Below, piece by piece: positions 41,790 through 50,974 of a DNA stretch of 64,000 bases. Source of the stretch: Myxococcales bacterium (GTDB lineage: Bacteria > Myxococcota_A > Polyangia > Polyangiales > Ga0077539). Within the stretch, counting starts at the first letter, position 1, and each line of letters starts with the position of its first letter. Location of the stretch: the NCBI GenBank assembly GCA_016793325.1, contig JAEUKI010000052.1, positions 186,001 to 250,000 of the forward strand, read 5' to 3'. Both the position numbers and the translations under genes were made by a program. Under the pieces are notes generated by a model. The model was given only the letters and a program-made list of their open reading frames with translations. It searched no databases and had not been told where the DNA came from.

Positions 41790-43544
41790 TCAGTGCGCGC
41801 GGCTGCGGAGCCGGCCGATCAAGAGCTCTGCCCACAAGTGCGAGAGGATCTTGCTCTCTTGCCCTTCTTCGGCGCGGATCAGCTCTTGGAGCTTGGTGAC
41901 GGTGCTCGCCGAGCCGCTCGGCGTCAGCGCGTCGATCGCCACCATGATCGAGCGGCGCACGAGGAGGTCTTGGTGGTTGAGCTTCGCTTCGAGCGCGGTG
42001 ATCGCCGACGCGCGCTGCGCCTCGGGGGTCGTCCACGCGAGCATGTATGCGGCTTTGCGCACGCTCTCGGTCGACTGCCCGTCGAGCGCGCGGATGTAGC
42101 ACGCGGTGTCTCCGTCGTTGCACGTGCGGACGACCTCGACCACCGAGCGGAGCTTGTCGAGCGTCGCGATCTGCGGGCGAATGTCTCGCGCGAGGCTCGC
42201 GTCCTCGTTGAGGGCGTTTTGAAACTGTCGTCGAAGGTCGCCTTCGATGCGATCGAAGAGCGCGATGTCGTTGTGCCTCGCGAGCGAGGCGAACGCGAGC
42301 AAGAGCCCCGCGCGCTGCGGGGCGTATTGAAAGTCTTGGATCCCGCGGTTGTTGAGCGCCGCCGTCACGAGCGGAATCGACGACGGATCGCCGACGAGCG
42401 AGAGCTTCGACGCGAACGTGAGCGCGCTCCACCCGGTCTCTGCGGACGGGTTGCGATCGCGGTTGAACGCCGCGTGCAGCGCCTGAACGATCGCGGGCTT
42501 CTGCGCGGGCAGCGCCATCGCGGTGTACGCGAGCGCTTCACCCGCGGCGGCGCGGACGTTCTCGGACTCGGTCGTGCTGTTGAGCAGCGCGAGCAGCGGC
42601 TGCACGGCGTCGGGCGAAGCGAACTCGCGAAGGACGTCCGCGGTGGTGCTCTTCACGAGGCCCTCGGGCACGGGCGGCCCGTTGGGGATGTTGCCGTACT
42701 CGGTGATGAGCCCGTTGACCTGCGTGTTTTGTCCCGCGAGCGTCGCGAGGAGCTTGGGCACCGCGTGCTGCGCGCCGATGCGCGCGAGCGCGCGCTGGCA
42801 GTGCGGAAACGCGTTTTGCGCGCGGACGTTGAGGAACAAGCCGTACACGAGCGCGTCGACGCCGCGCGGATCACCGATGACGCCGAGCGCGTCGGCCGCA
42901 GCGCGCGCCGTCGAGATCTCTTGGTCTGCGAGGCGCCGCGAGAGCACGCGCGCGATCGAGTCGACCGCTGCGGTCGCGTGAAGCAGCCCGAGGGCCGTCA
43001 GCGAGTGGAAGCGGATCTGCATCATGTTGCCGTTGTTGCCCTGCGCGCGGTCGATCACCGCGACGAGGCCCTGGATCACCGAGGCCTTCTGGGCGTCGGG
43101 GATCCTGGCGGCCATGCTCTTCAACCCTTGGACGGCGCGGAGCGCGATGCGCTCGCTGTCCTGGCTTCCGGCGCGGAAGGTGAGCGCGGACAAGAGCGCG
43201 TCGATCGCCCGAGGATCCTGCGACAAAGAGAGGATCTCGATCGCCTCTTTGCGCATGATGTTGTCGTCGGCGTTGGCGATGAACGTGCGCGCCACGGCCT
43301 CGAGCGAAGAGTCGAGAAACGCGCGAACCCTCGGGTTGTTGGTGTCCTGATTCGCTCCAGCGAGCGTCTCGTCGAAGATCTTCTTCAGACGGACCATCGC
43401 GCCGGTTCGGCGGCTCGGTTCGCTGAGCTTCTTGACCCAAGTCTTGGGGTCCGCCTCGTTCTCACAGCCGGCGACGAACGCTCCGGACGTCATCGTGAGA
43501 GCGATGGTCAACGTCGCGCGGGCGAGAAGGTTCTTGCGGCGCAT
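41790..43544 (-). CDS. HEAT-repeat lipoprotein
   Basis: 584 residues from the ATG at 43544, which has a strong GGAGGA site (43556-43551). The signal peptide with lipobox (TMTSGAFVAGC) is followed by a tether-free all-helical protein built of HEAT-like repeats (for example DPRAIDALLSALTF, TARAAADALGVIGDPRGVDA, RAALARIGAQHAVPKLLATL-type units). Such solenoids bind proteins or peptides; the location is the outer or inner membrane facing the periplasm. It is the first gene of the minus-strand run leading to the sigma54 regulator (58 bp gap). No enzyme motif was found. Confidence 0.85.
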   Translation of the reverse strand: MRRKNLLARATLTIALTMTSGAFVAGCENEADPKTWVKKLSEPSRRTGAMVRLKKIFDETLAGANQDTNNPRVRAFLDSSLEAVARTFIANADDNIMRKEAIEILSLSQDPRAIDALLSALTFRAGSQDSERIALRAVQGLKSMAARIPDAQKASVIQGLVAVIDRAQGNNGNMMQIRFHSLTALGLLHATAAVDSIARVLSRRLADQEISTARAAADALGVIGDPRGVDALVYGLFLNVRAQNAFPHCQRALARIGAQHAVPKLLATLAGQNTQVNGLITEYGNIPNGPPVPEGLVKSTTADVLREFASPDAVQPLLALLNSTTESENVRAAAGEALAYTAMALPAQKPAIVQALHAAFNRDRNPSAETGWSALTFASKLSLVGDPSSIPLVTAALNNRGIQDFQYAPQRAGLLLAFASLARHNDIALFDRIEGDLRRQFQNALNEDASLARDIRPQIATLDKLRSVVEVVRTCNDGDTACYIRALDGQSTESVRKAAYMLAWTTPEAQRASAITALEAKLNHQDLLVRRSIMVAIDALTPSGSASTVTKLQELIRAEEGQESKILSHLWAELLIGRLRSRAH

Positions 43545-43705
43545 GGCCTGTCCTCCAGAAACAGTGAGTGAATTCAGCGCCGCACGGGGCGCTTGCACGG
43601 CGGACGGACAGTATCCGATTGCTTCGCAAGGTTGAACCCTTCAAGCGCAGCGGCGACACTCGCCAAGTGCGAATCGAGCCGTCGGACCTACCGCGGACGC
43701 AACGC

Positions 43706-45241
43706 GTGCGTCCGCCGCGAAAAAACGCCCACCCTGGGATTTTGTGCGGCGCGCTAACTTTGTTGGCCTCCGAAGGCTGCCAGCGATCCGCGCCGCCCGA
43801 CGCGTCCACGGTTGTTGGAATCGACGCCGAACCGCCACGCGACCAGCAATCGCCGCCGTCGGACATGGGCGCGACGGACGCGTCCGAGGACGCTGGGCGC
43901 TCGGACAGCGGCGCGCGGCCTGCGTGGGACCCGACGCTTCCTCCGGCGTCAGCGTGGGGTGCGCCTTCGGGATATCGACCGGCGCGGGTGATCATTCACG
44001 CCCATTCGGTGCACTCGCACGACGCGTGCGACGGCGAGCCGTACGTCGACGGCGGGCCGAACGAGCCGTGCTTGCAGTCGTTTCGCGCGGCGCTCTGTCG
44101 AACGCGGATCGACGCCGTGTTTCTCACGGAGCACTCGTCGCTGCTCGCCGAGGGACCCTTCGAGCGCTCGATGCAGACGCGCGCGGGGGACGAGCCCGAG
44201 CTCGAGTCGGGGCGCGCCGTGGGCTATCGAATCACTTGCGAAAACGGCCACCGAGTGCTGGTCGTCCCCGGCGCAGAGAACGAGCTCATGCCCATCGCGC
44301 TCCGCGAGCACCCGCGACCGCTCGACGGCCGCTCGCTCGTCGAGACGTACCGCGCTGGAACGCCCGAGGCCGTCCAGCGCTTTCGCGAGGCCGGCGGCTT
44401 CGTGGTCCTCTCGCACGCCGAGCAAAAAGCGATGCCGCTCGCGCTCTCGCTCCGCGTCGATGGAACGGAGCTCTACAACGTCCACGCCAACCTCGACCCT
44501 CGCATCGCGGGGCCGTTTCTCGGCGTCGACATCGGCAGCTTCTTCTCGGACATCCCGCGCTTCATCAACCCCGCGTTCGGGACCGAGCCGGATCTTCTGT
44601 TTCTCGGGTTGTTTCGCGAGAACGTCCCGGACCTCGCGCGGTGGAGCGCCCTGTGGCGCGACGGTCAGCGCGTCGTCGGCGTCGCGGGCTCGGACGCCCA
44701 CGAAAATACGATCCAACAGCGCTTGGCCGACGGCGAGCGCGGCGACAGCTATCGCCGGGTGTTTCGCTGGTTTTCGAACGAGGTCCTCGTCGAGGGACCG
44801 GACGTCACGCGCGCGTCGTTGCTGGCGGCGCTCACTGCGGCGCGCGCCCGCGTTCGCTTCGAGTCGTGGGGCGTCGCAGAAGGCTTCCAGTGGACCGTGC
44901 GCGAAGGGACGACGAGCTCGCTCGCGGATGGAGCGAGCGTCTCGCTGGCGCGCGCTCCGACGCTCGAAGCGGTCGCGCCGCGGGTGTGGTCCGTCGCGAG
45001 CTCGTTGCCAGCATCGGCGATCCGCGTGCGAATTCTCAGGGCCGACGGAGCATCACCCTCGGGGTGGACCGAGGTCGCGACCGACGCGACCGCCGCGCGG
45101 TACACGCCGAGCACCGCGGGTGTGTATCGCGCCGAAGCGTTGATCACGCCGAACCACGCGCGGCCGTACCTCCCGAGGCTCGAGCGGTACGTCCGCGAGG
45201 TCCCCTGGGTGTACGCCTCGCCGATCCGCGTGACGGACTGA
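43706..45241 (+). CDS. PHP-type metal-dependent hydrolase lipoprotein
   Basis: About 511 residues from the GTG at 43706; the in-frame GTG at 43667 is possible. The signal segment ILCGALTLLASEGC gives a lipobox-like end, followed by an Asp/Ser/Pro tether (DASTVVGIDAEPP to about residue 70). The catalytic part has PHP-like metal ligands: IIHAHSVHSHDAC (about residue 97), FLTEHSSL (about 140), VVLSHAEQ and GSDAHEN (about 330). PHP domains cleave phosphoesters or similar bonds using a trinuclear metal site. The substrate is unknown. It is convergent with the penicillin-acylase-type gene, 9 bp apart, and divergent from the HEAT lipoprotein. Confidence 0.82.
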   Translation: MRPPRKNAHPGILCGALTLLASEGCQRSAPPDASTVVGIDAEPPRDQQSPPSDMGATDASEDAGRSDSGARPAWDPTLPPASAWGAPSGYRPARVIIHAHSVHSHDACDGEPYVDGGPNEPCLQSFRAALCRTRIDAVFLTEHSSLLAEGPFERSMQTRAGDEPELESGRAVGYRITCENGHRVLVVPGAENELMPIALREHPRPLDGRSLVETYRAGTPEAVQRFREAGGFVVLSHAEQKAMPLALSLRVDGTELYNVHANLDPRIAGPFLGVDIGSFFSDIPRFINPAFGTEPDLLFLGLFRENVPDLARWSALWRDGQRVVGVAGSDAHENTIQQRLADGERGDSYRRVFRWFSNEVLVEGPDVTRASLLAALTAARARVRFESWGVAEGFQWTVREGTTSSLADGASVSLARAPTLEAVAPRVWSVASSLPASAIRVRILRADGASPSGWTEVATDATAARYTPSTAGVYRAEALITPNHARPYLPRLERYVREVPWVYASPIRVTD

Positions 45242-45250
45242 CGCGACCGC

Positions 45251-48200
45251 TCAACGCGGCGAGAAGCGCTCGCGTCCGGTGGCGTTGGCGACGACCTCGT
45301 CGACCGTGTACCGAAGGGGGAGCGCGCGGTTGCCGAGCCACAAGCGCGCTTGATCGTCGAAGTTCGGCGACGTGTTCTGCCCTGATTGTCCCGCGGGAAT
45401 CACGTTTTGACCGCGGACCCGTCCCTGGCGAAGCTCGACCACGAAGCGCATCACCGCGCCGTTGCGGTACACCCAGCTCGTGCCCGCGTTTGGCGGGTTG
45501 GCCACGTCCACGGTGAAGAACTCACCGGGTCGTGGAAACCACTTGAGCGTCGAGCGCGGATCGGACGCGGGCAGCATCGGCGCGAGCGGCAACCGTCGCG
45601 TGGTGATCTCTTGCGCGTTGGTGAGCGGCTCGATGCCCGTCACGCTCCCGCCCGCGTACGCGGTGATGATGGACTCGAGCGCGACTTGGTGACGAAGGCC
45701 CCAGAGCCACTGGTTCTGGTCCATCGTTCCGAAGCCGCCCTCGTTGGGCGCGCTGGGCGCGGCGCGAAGGTCCGCGAGGGCCCGCGCAAACGCCTTCACG
45801 ATCACCTCGTTCGAGCGCTCGACGTCCATCGTGCGAACGTCGTCCCAGAAGACGCTCTCGCCGAGCATCATGTCGTACGACGGGAGGTTCGAAGGGTTGC
45901 TCCCGCGGTTGCGCAGGATCTCGACCATCGTCGTCGCGCGAAGAAACCTCGCGTCCGTGTCCAAGATCGCGTCGATGCCCTCGTCGCCGATCGCGAGCGC
46001 CTGGAGCGAACGGTAGAACGCGTTGAAGATCATCGCGCTCACCGCGTCGCGACGCTGATCGGCGCTCGGCGTGTCGTAGAAGGTCTCGACGCCCGACTCT
46101 GCGACGGCGCCGCGCGTGAGCCACTGTTGCAAGCGGCCGAGGGCCTCGTCGATCTGCGCGCGGTCCGCGGTGTACGCGGCGACCATGCGCGGCTCGGAGT
46201 CGTTGGCGCTCGCCGCGCCGCCCGCGATGGCCCGCGCGCGTTCGACCGCTGAAACAAGGGCGGGGATGAATACAGGTGCGAGCACGCTCTTGTGGTCTGC
46301 CTGCAGCCTGGCCATCGCGTCGACGCTGCCGTCTCGGCGCATCACGTGCCCCGCGAGCGCGTCGCGGATGCTCCGCGCGCGATAGCCGACGTCCCACGGA
46401 CCGCCGAGGTAGTGCGCGTCGTTCGCGAGGTTGTTGTCCATGCTCGTCCCGCCGAGGTCGTTGTTGGCGGTGAGCACGTAGCCGCGCTCGGGGTCGAGCG
46501 ACTGCGGCCAGTTCGCGAACGGAACGACGCAACGGTAGTCGTTTTCACCGCCCGGCGTCGCGCCCGCGGCCTCGTCGACGCGCCCCATCGCGTCGAGCGG
46601 GATCGAGAACGCGCCGTACTGCGTTCCGTCGAGGAGCAGCCGCGGGTCCGCGCCCGTGGCCCATCGCTGGTTCACGCCGGTTCCAGTGCGCTGCAGGTAC
46701 CGTCGACACGGCGCGCCCGTGTAGCCCGAGTAGTACACAGCTCCGTCGCCGTCGGAGCCGATGAAGTTCTGCGCGAACGCGACGAACTGGCGCTGCGCGT
46801 CCCGCATTTGTCGAACGTTCGTCGCGGCCTCGAACTGTCGCAGCGCGCCCGGCACGTTGCTCACGTCGAAGCCCGCGTAGTCGAAGCTCACCGCCGAGAT
46901 GATCCCGTCGCCGTTGACGTCTCGAGGAATCACGCGTTGGCCGAGCACGTCGATGATCGAACGGCCCGCGGGAGGCATCTGCCCGGGCATCGCCGGATCG
47001 CCCTCGACCGAGGCGAGGTAGCGCCCGTCGAACGTCGTCCAACGCGTCAACCGCTCGGTGCGCCCCATGGACATGAGCGCGGGGACGTCGGCCACCGTGT
47101 ACGACTCGTCGACGGCCACGAGGTTCTGCCACATTCCACGGAAGAACGACTGCGCGGGCCTCCCGTTGGCGTCGAGCTGCAAGCGCTCTGCGTACCAGTC
47201 CGTCAGGTCGCCGTAGAGGTACGTGAAGCTGTAGGCCACGCGCCCGTTGGTCCCGACGCCCATCCACGGAATCCCAGGAAAAAACAGCCCGATCAGGCTC
47301 TGTCCCGCCGCGGGCGTCGCGCCGAACACCGTCGTGTCCGTGTGCAGTTGATAGAGCAGCGTCGGGACGCTCAACGGCAAGTGCCCGTCGCCCGCCAACA
47401 CCGACGCTCCGTCGGCCGTCGCGCGCCCCGAGAGCGCCCACGCGTTGGAGCCGTAGTCCGATCCGCGCTCGCCGCGACGCAGCCGCTCGAAGGGCTCGAG
47501 CGCGGCGATCACGCGGTCGAGCGCGCCGCGTTCGATCGTCGGGAGCATCGCGGGGCGCCTGGCGCGTTGATTTCGTGTGCGGCGTGTGCGCGCGGCCATC
47601 ACGCCCGGTCGCGCGTCGGTCCCGAGCCCGAGCGCCGACGTCACGTCCGTCAGCGGCGCGGCGCGCTCGAACACCTCGCTGCGAACGATGTCTCGTCGTC
47701 GCGCTCGCTCGCCCATCGACACCGAGCTCGACGCAGGCAGCCCGCTGTAGAGCGTGTCGAACGTCGCGGCCGCGCGCGAACGATCGAGGTCGTCCGTCGT
47801 GAAGCTCGAGTTGGCGAGCACGACGGCGAGCACCGCGGCGAGGTCGCGTCGCGCGATCGGCTGCATGATCTGCGCGGGGTTCGCCGCTTGTCCGAGGATG
47901 AGCCCGATGACGCTCACCTCGGGCGGGGGCCGGAGCCTCCGCGATCGAACGAGGTTGACGTACGCGTTGAAGCCCTCGGCGTACGCGTCGAGGGCCTCGA
48001 GCTCCTGCGGCCCCATGCGCGCGAGCAGCCGGTCCGCGATCACGCGATAGCCGCGGCCGCGGGACTGCGTGTCGAGCGCGAGGCCGCGATCCCCGAGCAG
48101 CTCCGATGCGATCCCGAGGCCCACGCGTCGCTGCAGCTCGACCTGAAAGTATCGGTCTCGGCCGAGCAAGAACCCCTGAACGACGTACGCGTCGCGCGAG

Positions 48201-48511
48201 TTCTCTGCGTATACGTGCGGGATCTTCGCCTCGGTGTAGACGACGTTCACGTCGCCGCGGAGCGACGCGATGACGAACGCGCCTTCTTCTGCGACGCCGA
48301 GGATCTGCCCGCGCGGTCCTGGCGGCAGAACCACGTCGCGCGCGGCGTCCGCTCCGCCGTCGGTGTCCCCGTCGGTCTCGCCGCCATCGAGCGCGGCGTC
48401 ACTGGCGTCCGCCGCGTCGTTGCCAGCGTCCGGCGTCGGGGCAGGGGAGCAGGCGCCCGCCGTACACAGCGCACACAAAATCGAAACGCGCGTCCATTTC
48501 CAAGATTGCAT
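45251..48511 (-). CDS. Penicillin-acylase-family Ntn hydrolase lipoprotein
   Basis: A 1086-residue surface or periplasmic Ntn hydrolase. The lipobox is ALCTAGAC (Cys21), followed by an Asp-rich tether (about 25-60). The alpha-chain region holds the family phrase AKIPHVYAENSRDAYVVQGF and RDRYFQVELQRR. The new N-terminal nucleophile is Ser355 in YGSNAWALSG, where self-cleavage should release the beta chain; GDGHLPL and PGIPWMGVGTNGRVAYSFT follow as in the family. Members hydrolyse acyl-amides such as beta-lactam side chains or acyl-homoserine lactones. The length exceeds classic acylases (about 800). It lies 17 bp after the alpha/beta hydrolase-like gene, probably one operon. Confidence 0.9.
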   Translation of the reverse strand: MQSWKWTRVSILCALCTAGACSPAPTPDAGNDAADASDAALDGGETDGDTDGGADAARDVVLPPGPRGQILGVAEEGAFVIASLRGDVNVVYTEAKIPHVYAENSRDAYVVQGFLLGRDRYFQVELQRRVGLGIASELLGDRGLALDTQSRGRGYRVIADRLLARMGPQELEALDAYAEGFNAYVNLVRSRRLRPPPEVSVIGLILGQAANPAQIMQPIARRDLAAVLAVVLANSSFTTDDLDRSRAAATFDTLYSGLPASSSVSMGERARRRDIVRSEVFERAAPLTDVTSALGLGTDARPGVMAARTRRTRNQRARRPAMLPTIERGALDRVIAALEPFERLRRGERGSDYGSNAWALSGRATADGASVLAGDGHLPLSVPTLLYQLHTDTTVFGATPAAGQSLIGLFFPGIPWMGVGTNGRVAYSFTYLYGDLTDWYAERLQLDANGRPAQSFFRGMWQNLVAVDESYTVADVPALMSMGRTERLTRWTTFDGRYLASVEGDPAMPGQMPPAGRSIIDVLGQRVIPRDVNGDGIISAVSFDYAGFDVSNVPGALRQFEAATNVRQMRDAQRQFVAFAQNFIGSDGDGAVYYSGYTGAPCRRYLQRTGTGVNQRWATGADPRLLLDGTQYGAFSIPLDAMGRVDEAAGATPGGENDYRCVVPFANWPQSLDPERGYVLTANNDLGGTSMDNNLANDAHYLGGPWDVGYRARSIRDALAGHVMRRDGSVDAMARLQADHKSVLAPVFIPALVSAVERARAIAGGAASANDSEPRMVAAYTADRAQIDEALGRLQQWLTRGAVAESGVETFYDTPSADQRRDAVSAMIFNAFYRSLQALAIGDEGIDAILDTDARFLRATTMVEILRNRGSNPSNLPSYDMMLGESVFWDDVRTMDVERSNEVIVKAFARALADLRAAPSAPNEGGFGTMDQNQWLWGLRHQVALESIITAYAGGSVTGIEPLTNAQEITTRRLPLAPMLPASDPRSTLKWFPRPGEFFTVDVANPPNAGTSWVYRNGAVMRFVVELRQGRVRGQNVIPAGQSGQNTSPNFDDQARLWLGNRALPLRYTVDEVVANATGRERFSPR

Positions 48512-48528
48512 CGGAGCTCAGACCCTTC

Positions 48529-50742
48529 TCAGAAGCGCGGCGTGCAGGCCGAGGCGCTGCCGAAGCAGTTGGTGAACGCGCACGCTTGCCCGTTGCACAC
48601 GTCGATGATCTCTGGAGCCTCGTTCATCGGGCGGCCGCGGAAGAAGTGGACCATCTGCCGCGAGTGCCACATGTGGAGCTGGCGCGTGCGGCCGTGCGGG
48701 TCGGGAAAGCGCTCGCGGTCCGCGAGCGAGACCGTTCGATTGCCTGGATCTTGCCAGGGATTTCCCAGGTCCCAGAGGACGACGGCCGAGCCGCGACGAG
48801 GGTACATCGCGGTCTGCGCGAACTCTGGCATCGTGCGCGCCATCGCGTTCATCGGGTGCTCGTACGGGAGCATCAGCGGGATCTCGATCGCCGAGCGCGC
48901 AGGGATCTCGTTGGTGTGCACGGCCACTTGGTGGTCGCCCTTCGCCGGCGCGAGGAGCACGTAGTGCGTGGGCAGACCCGCGAAGGGCTCGGCCTGCACG
49001 TGGCGGTAGTAGCTCATCGGATCGACCTGGGACCAGAGCAGCTCCGAGAGCGAGAGGAGCACGGCCTGATCGCGCTCGTCCGCGTATGCCATGCGCAGCG
49101 TGGTGAAGTACTGGTCGAAGTCCTTCGAGCGATGCAAGAGCGTCCCGTAGTTGTTGCCAGGGACGCCGAGGTGGCCGCGCGTGATGTCCGGGCTGATGGC
49201 CATGTACGTTCCACCGAAGATTCCGCCCTGCGAAATGCCCGAGTAGAAGCGCTCGTCCGTGTTGACGCGGATGCCGCGCGAGGTCACCTCGGACAGCATC
49301 GGGAAGCGCCGGATCATCGCCCGCGCGAGCGCGACCCAGTTGACCATCCCTTGGTGCAGCCGGTCCGAGATGAACGGAAACCGCGAGAAATCCCGGAGGA
49401 CCTGGCCGACCGTGACGAAGTCCTCGAAGGACATCCCCGCGAGGTTCGCCGAGAAGAAGATCAACCGATTGTTGTTGGCGATGACGTTGTTGTAGCCGGC
49501 GCGCACTTCGTCGCCCGACCCCATGAGGCCGTGGCCGTACTGCACGAGCCCGTGCGGCTCTGGATTGGGGTTGGTCGCGCTTCGCACGGCCGACCGCGGG
49601 ACGCGGATCCACACGTCAACGGGGAGCGTTCCGTTGGCCATCGGCAGCCCGTCGGGGCCGTTGTTGAAGATGAACCACTGGATGCCGCGGATCGAACGCT
49701 CGATCATGTAGTGCGGGACGTTGATCGTGGCGCGAATCTCGAGCGCGATGTCCGCGTTCTCGGTCATCGAGTACTCGGTGACGCGAACGTCCTCGAACGC
49801 CGGTCCCTCGGGCACCCGCTGCAACACGTCCCGCGTCATGTGGAGCAGCGGCCCGTGCGTCGATCGAGAGCTCGCCGTGTTGAAGTCCCACGCGAGCGTC
49901 AGCGAGTCTCGCGCCACGCCCGCCGCCGTGAGCAGCGTGAACATCTCTTCGAACCGAGCGACGCGCGGCGCGAGCGCCGGGTCGGTCATCGCCGTACGAT
50001 CGCGGAGCGCGCGAAACGCCGCGGACGGCGCGATCGGCGCGCCGCCCCGGTTGCGAAGGTTGCGCAGCGCGATCACATAACGTGTGCCTTCTTTCAAGAG
50101 CACCGCGGGGCGGATGAACAAGATCTTCTTGGTCGGGTCCGGCTCCTGCGAGTCGAGCTCGGCGTAGTACGGGATCCTTCGCAACGTCTGCGCGCCAGCG
50201 GCCCCCTGCACCTCGAAGTAGAGGATCCGCGCGTCGTCGGCCATCGACGGAGCGAGGTTGTACTCCGTGGGCAAGCCCGCAGGATCGAGGTCGGGCTGAA
50301 ACGTCATCGCCGCTTCGCCGACCGAGTACCCGTCGAAGCGTCGCCACGCCGTGGGGTCCACCCGAAGGTTGTTCGCGGCGCGGGGAAGAGACGTCGGCCC
50401 GAACGTCAGCGTGTAGCCCGTGGGCCGCGCCATATCCGGGCGCAGATACAGGTTGGACGGCCACGGAAACGCGCAGTGACCCTCGTCGAGCGGATCGCAG
50501 TCCTCGGGGTTCGGCGCGGTTCGAACGTCCGTCGCCACGTCCGTCGCCGCGTCGTCGCTCGCGTCCGCAGGGGCGCCGTCCATCGTCACGTCGCCCGCAG
50601 CGTCCGTGATCGACGAGCTGTCGACGACGTCGGGTGTGGGTTGAACCGGCGGCGAGCACGCGGCTGCGGTGGCGACGAGCGCGAGGATGCAAGTCCTTCG
50701 CGCGTGCAAGCAAAAAGTTAGGTCGCGAGTGCGATCGAACAT
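48529..50742 (-). CDS. Alpha/beta-hydrolase-like lipoprotein
   Basis: 737 residues. I chose the ATG at 50742 because AAAGGG lies nearby upstream and a signal peptide with lipobox (LVATAAAC, Cys29) follows. An Asp/Thr/Val-rich tether runs to about residue 75. The C-terminal half has an alpha/beta-hydrolase nucleophile elbow, GISQGG (Ser504), preceded by an oxyanion-hole-like HGLVQYGHGLMGSG. An acid and His are less certain. The N-terminal half is beta-rich, similar in layout to large bacterial extracellular lipases with an extra N-domain, but I cannot confirm a family. It is the first gene of the pair with the penicillin-acylase-type gene. Confidence 0.78.
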   Translation of the reverse strand: MFDRTRDLTFCLHARRTCILALVATAAACSPPVQPTPDVVDSSSITDAAGDVTMDGAPADASDDAATDVATDVRTAPNPEDCDPLDEGHCAFPWPSNLYLRPDMARPTGYTLTFGPTSLPRAANNLRVDPTAWRRFDGYSVGEAAMTFQPDLDPAGLPTEYNLAPSMADDARILYFEVQGAAGAQTLRRIPYYAELDSQEPDPTKKILFIRPAVLLKEGTRYVIALRNLRNRGGAPIAPSAAFRALRDRTAMTDPALAPRVARFEEMFTLLTAAGVARDSLTLAWDFNTASSRSTHGPLLHMTRDVLQRVPEGPAFEDVRVTEYSMTENADIALEIRATINVPHYMIERSIRGIQWFIFNNGPDGLPMANGTLPVDVWIRVPRSAVRSATNPNPEPHGLVQYGHGLMGSGDEVRAGYNNVIANNNRLIFFSANLAGMSFEDFVTVGQVLRDFSRFPFISDRLHQGMVNWVALARAMIRRFPMLSEVTSRGIRVNTDERFYSGISQGGIFGGTYMAISPDITRGHLGVPGNNYGTLLHRSKDFDQYFTTLRMAYADERDQAVLLSLSELLWSQVDPMSYYRHVQAEPFAGLPTHYVLLAPAKGDHQVAVHTNEIPARSAIEIPLMLPYEHPMNAMARTMPEFAQTAMYPRRGSAVVLWDLGNPWQDPGNRTVSLADRERFPDPHGRTRQLHMWHSRQMVHFFRGRPMNEAPEIIDVCNGQACAFTNCFGSASACTPRF

Positions 50743-50974
50743 GTCCAGCCCTTTCTCAGTCGGCGTCGAAATTCGCGGCGTGATCGTGTTCTTCGACACA
50801 GAGCGCGGTCAAGCGCGGGATCCAAGGGTCTGCATGATTTCGCCGCGCTCGGTCGCGCGTTCGTGGGTGTATCGTCGGACACCCTGAACGTCGTGTGGGC
50901 GCTCGCGCCGCGCGGCACAGGGACCCTCCGCACATTCCCCCGAACGATCGACGCACGCGTAGCGAGGCCTGGCG

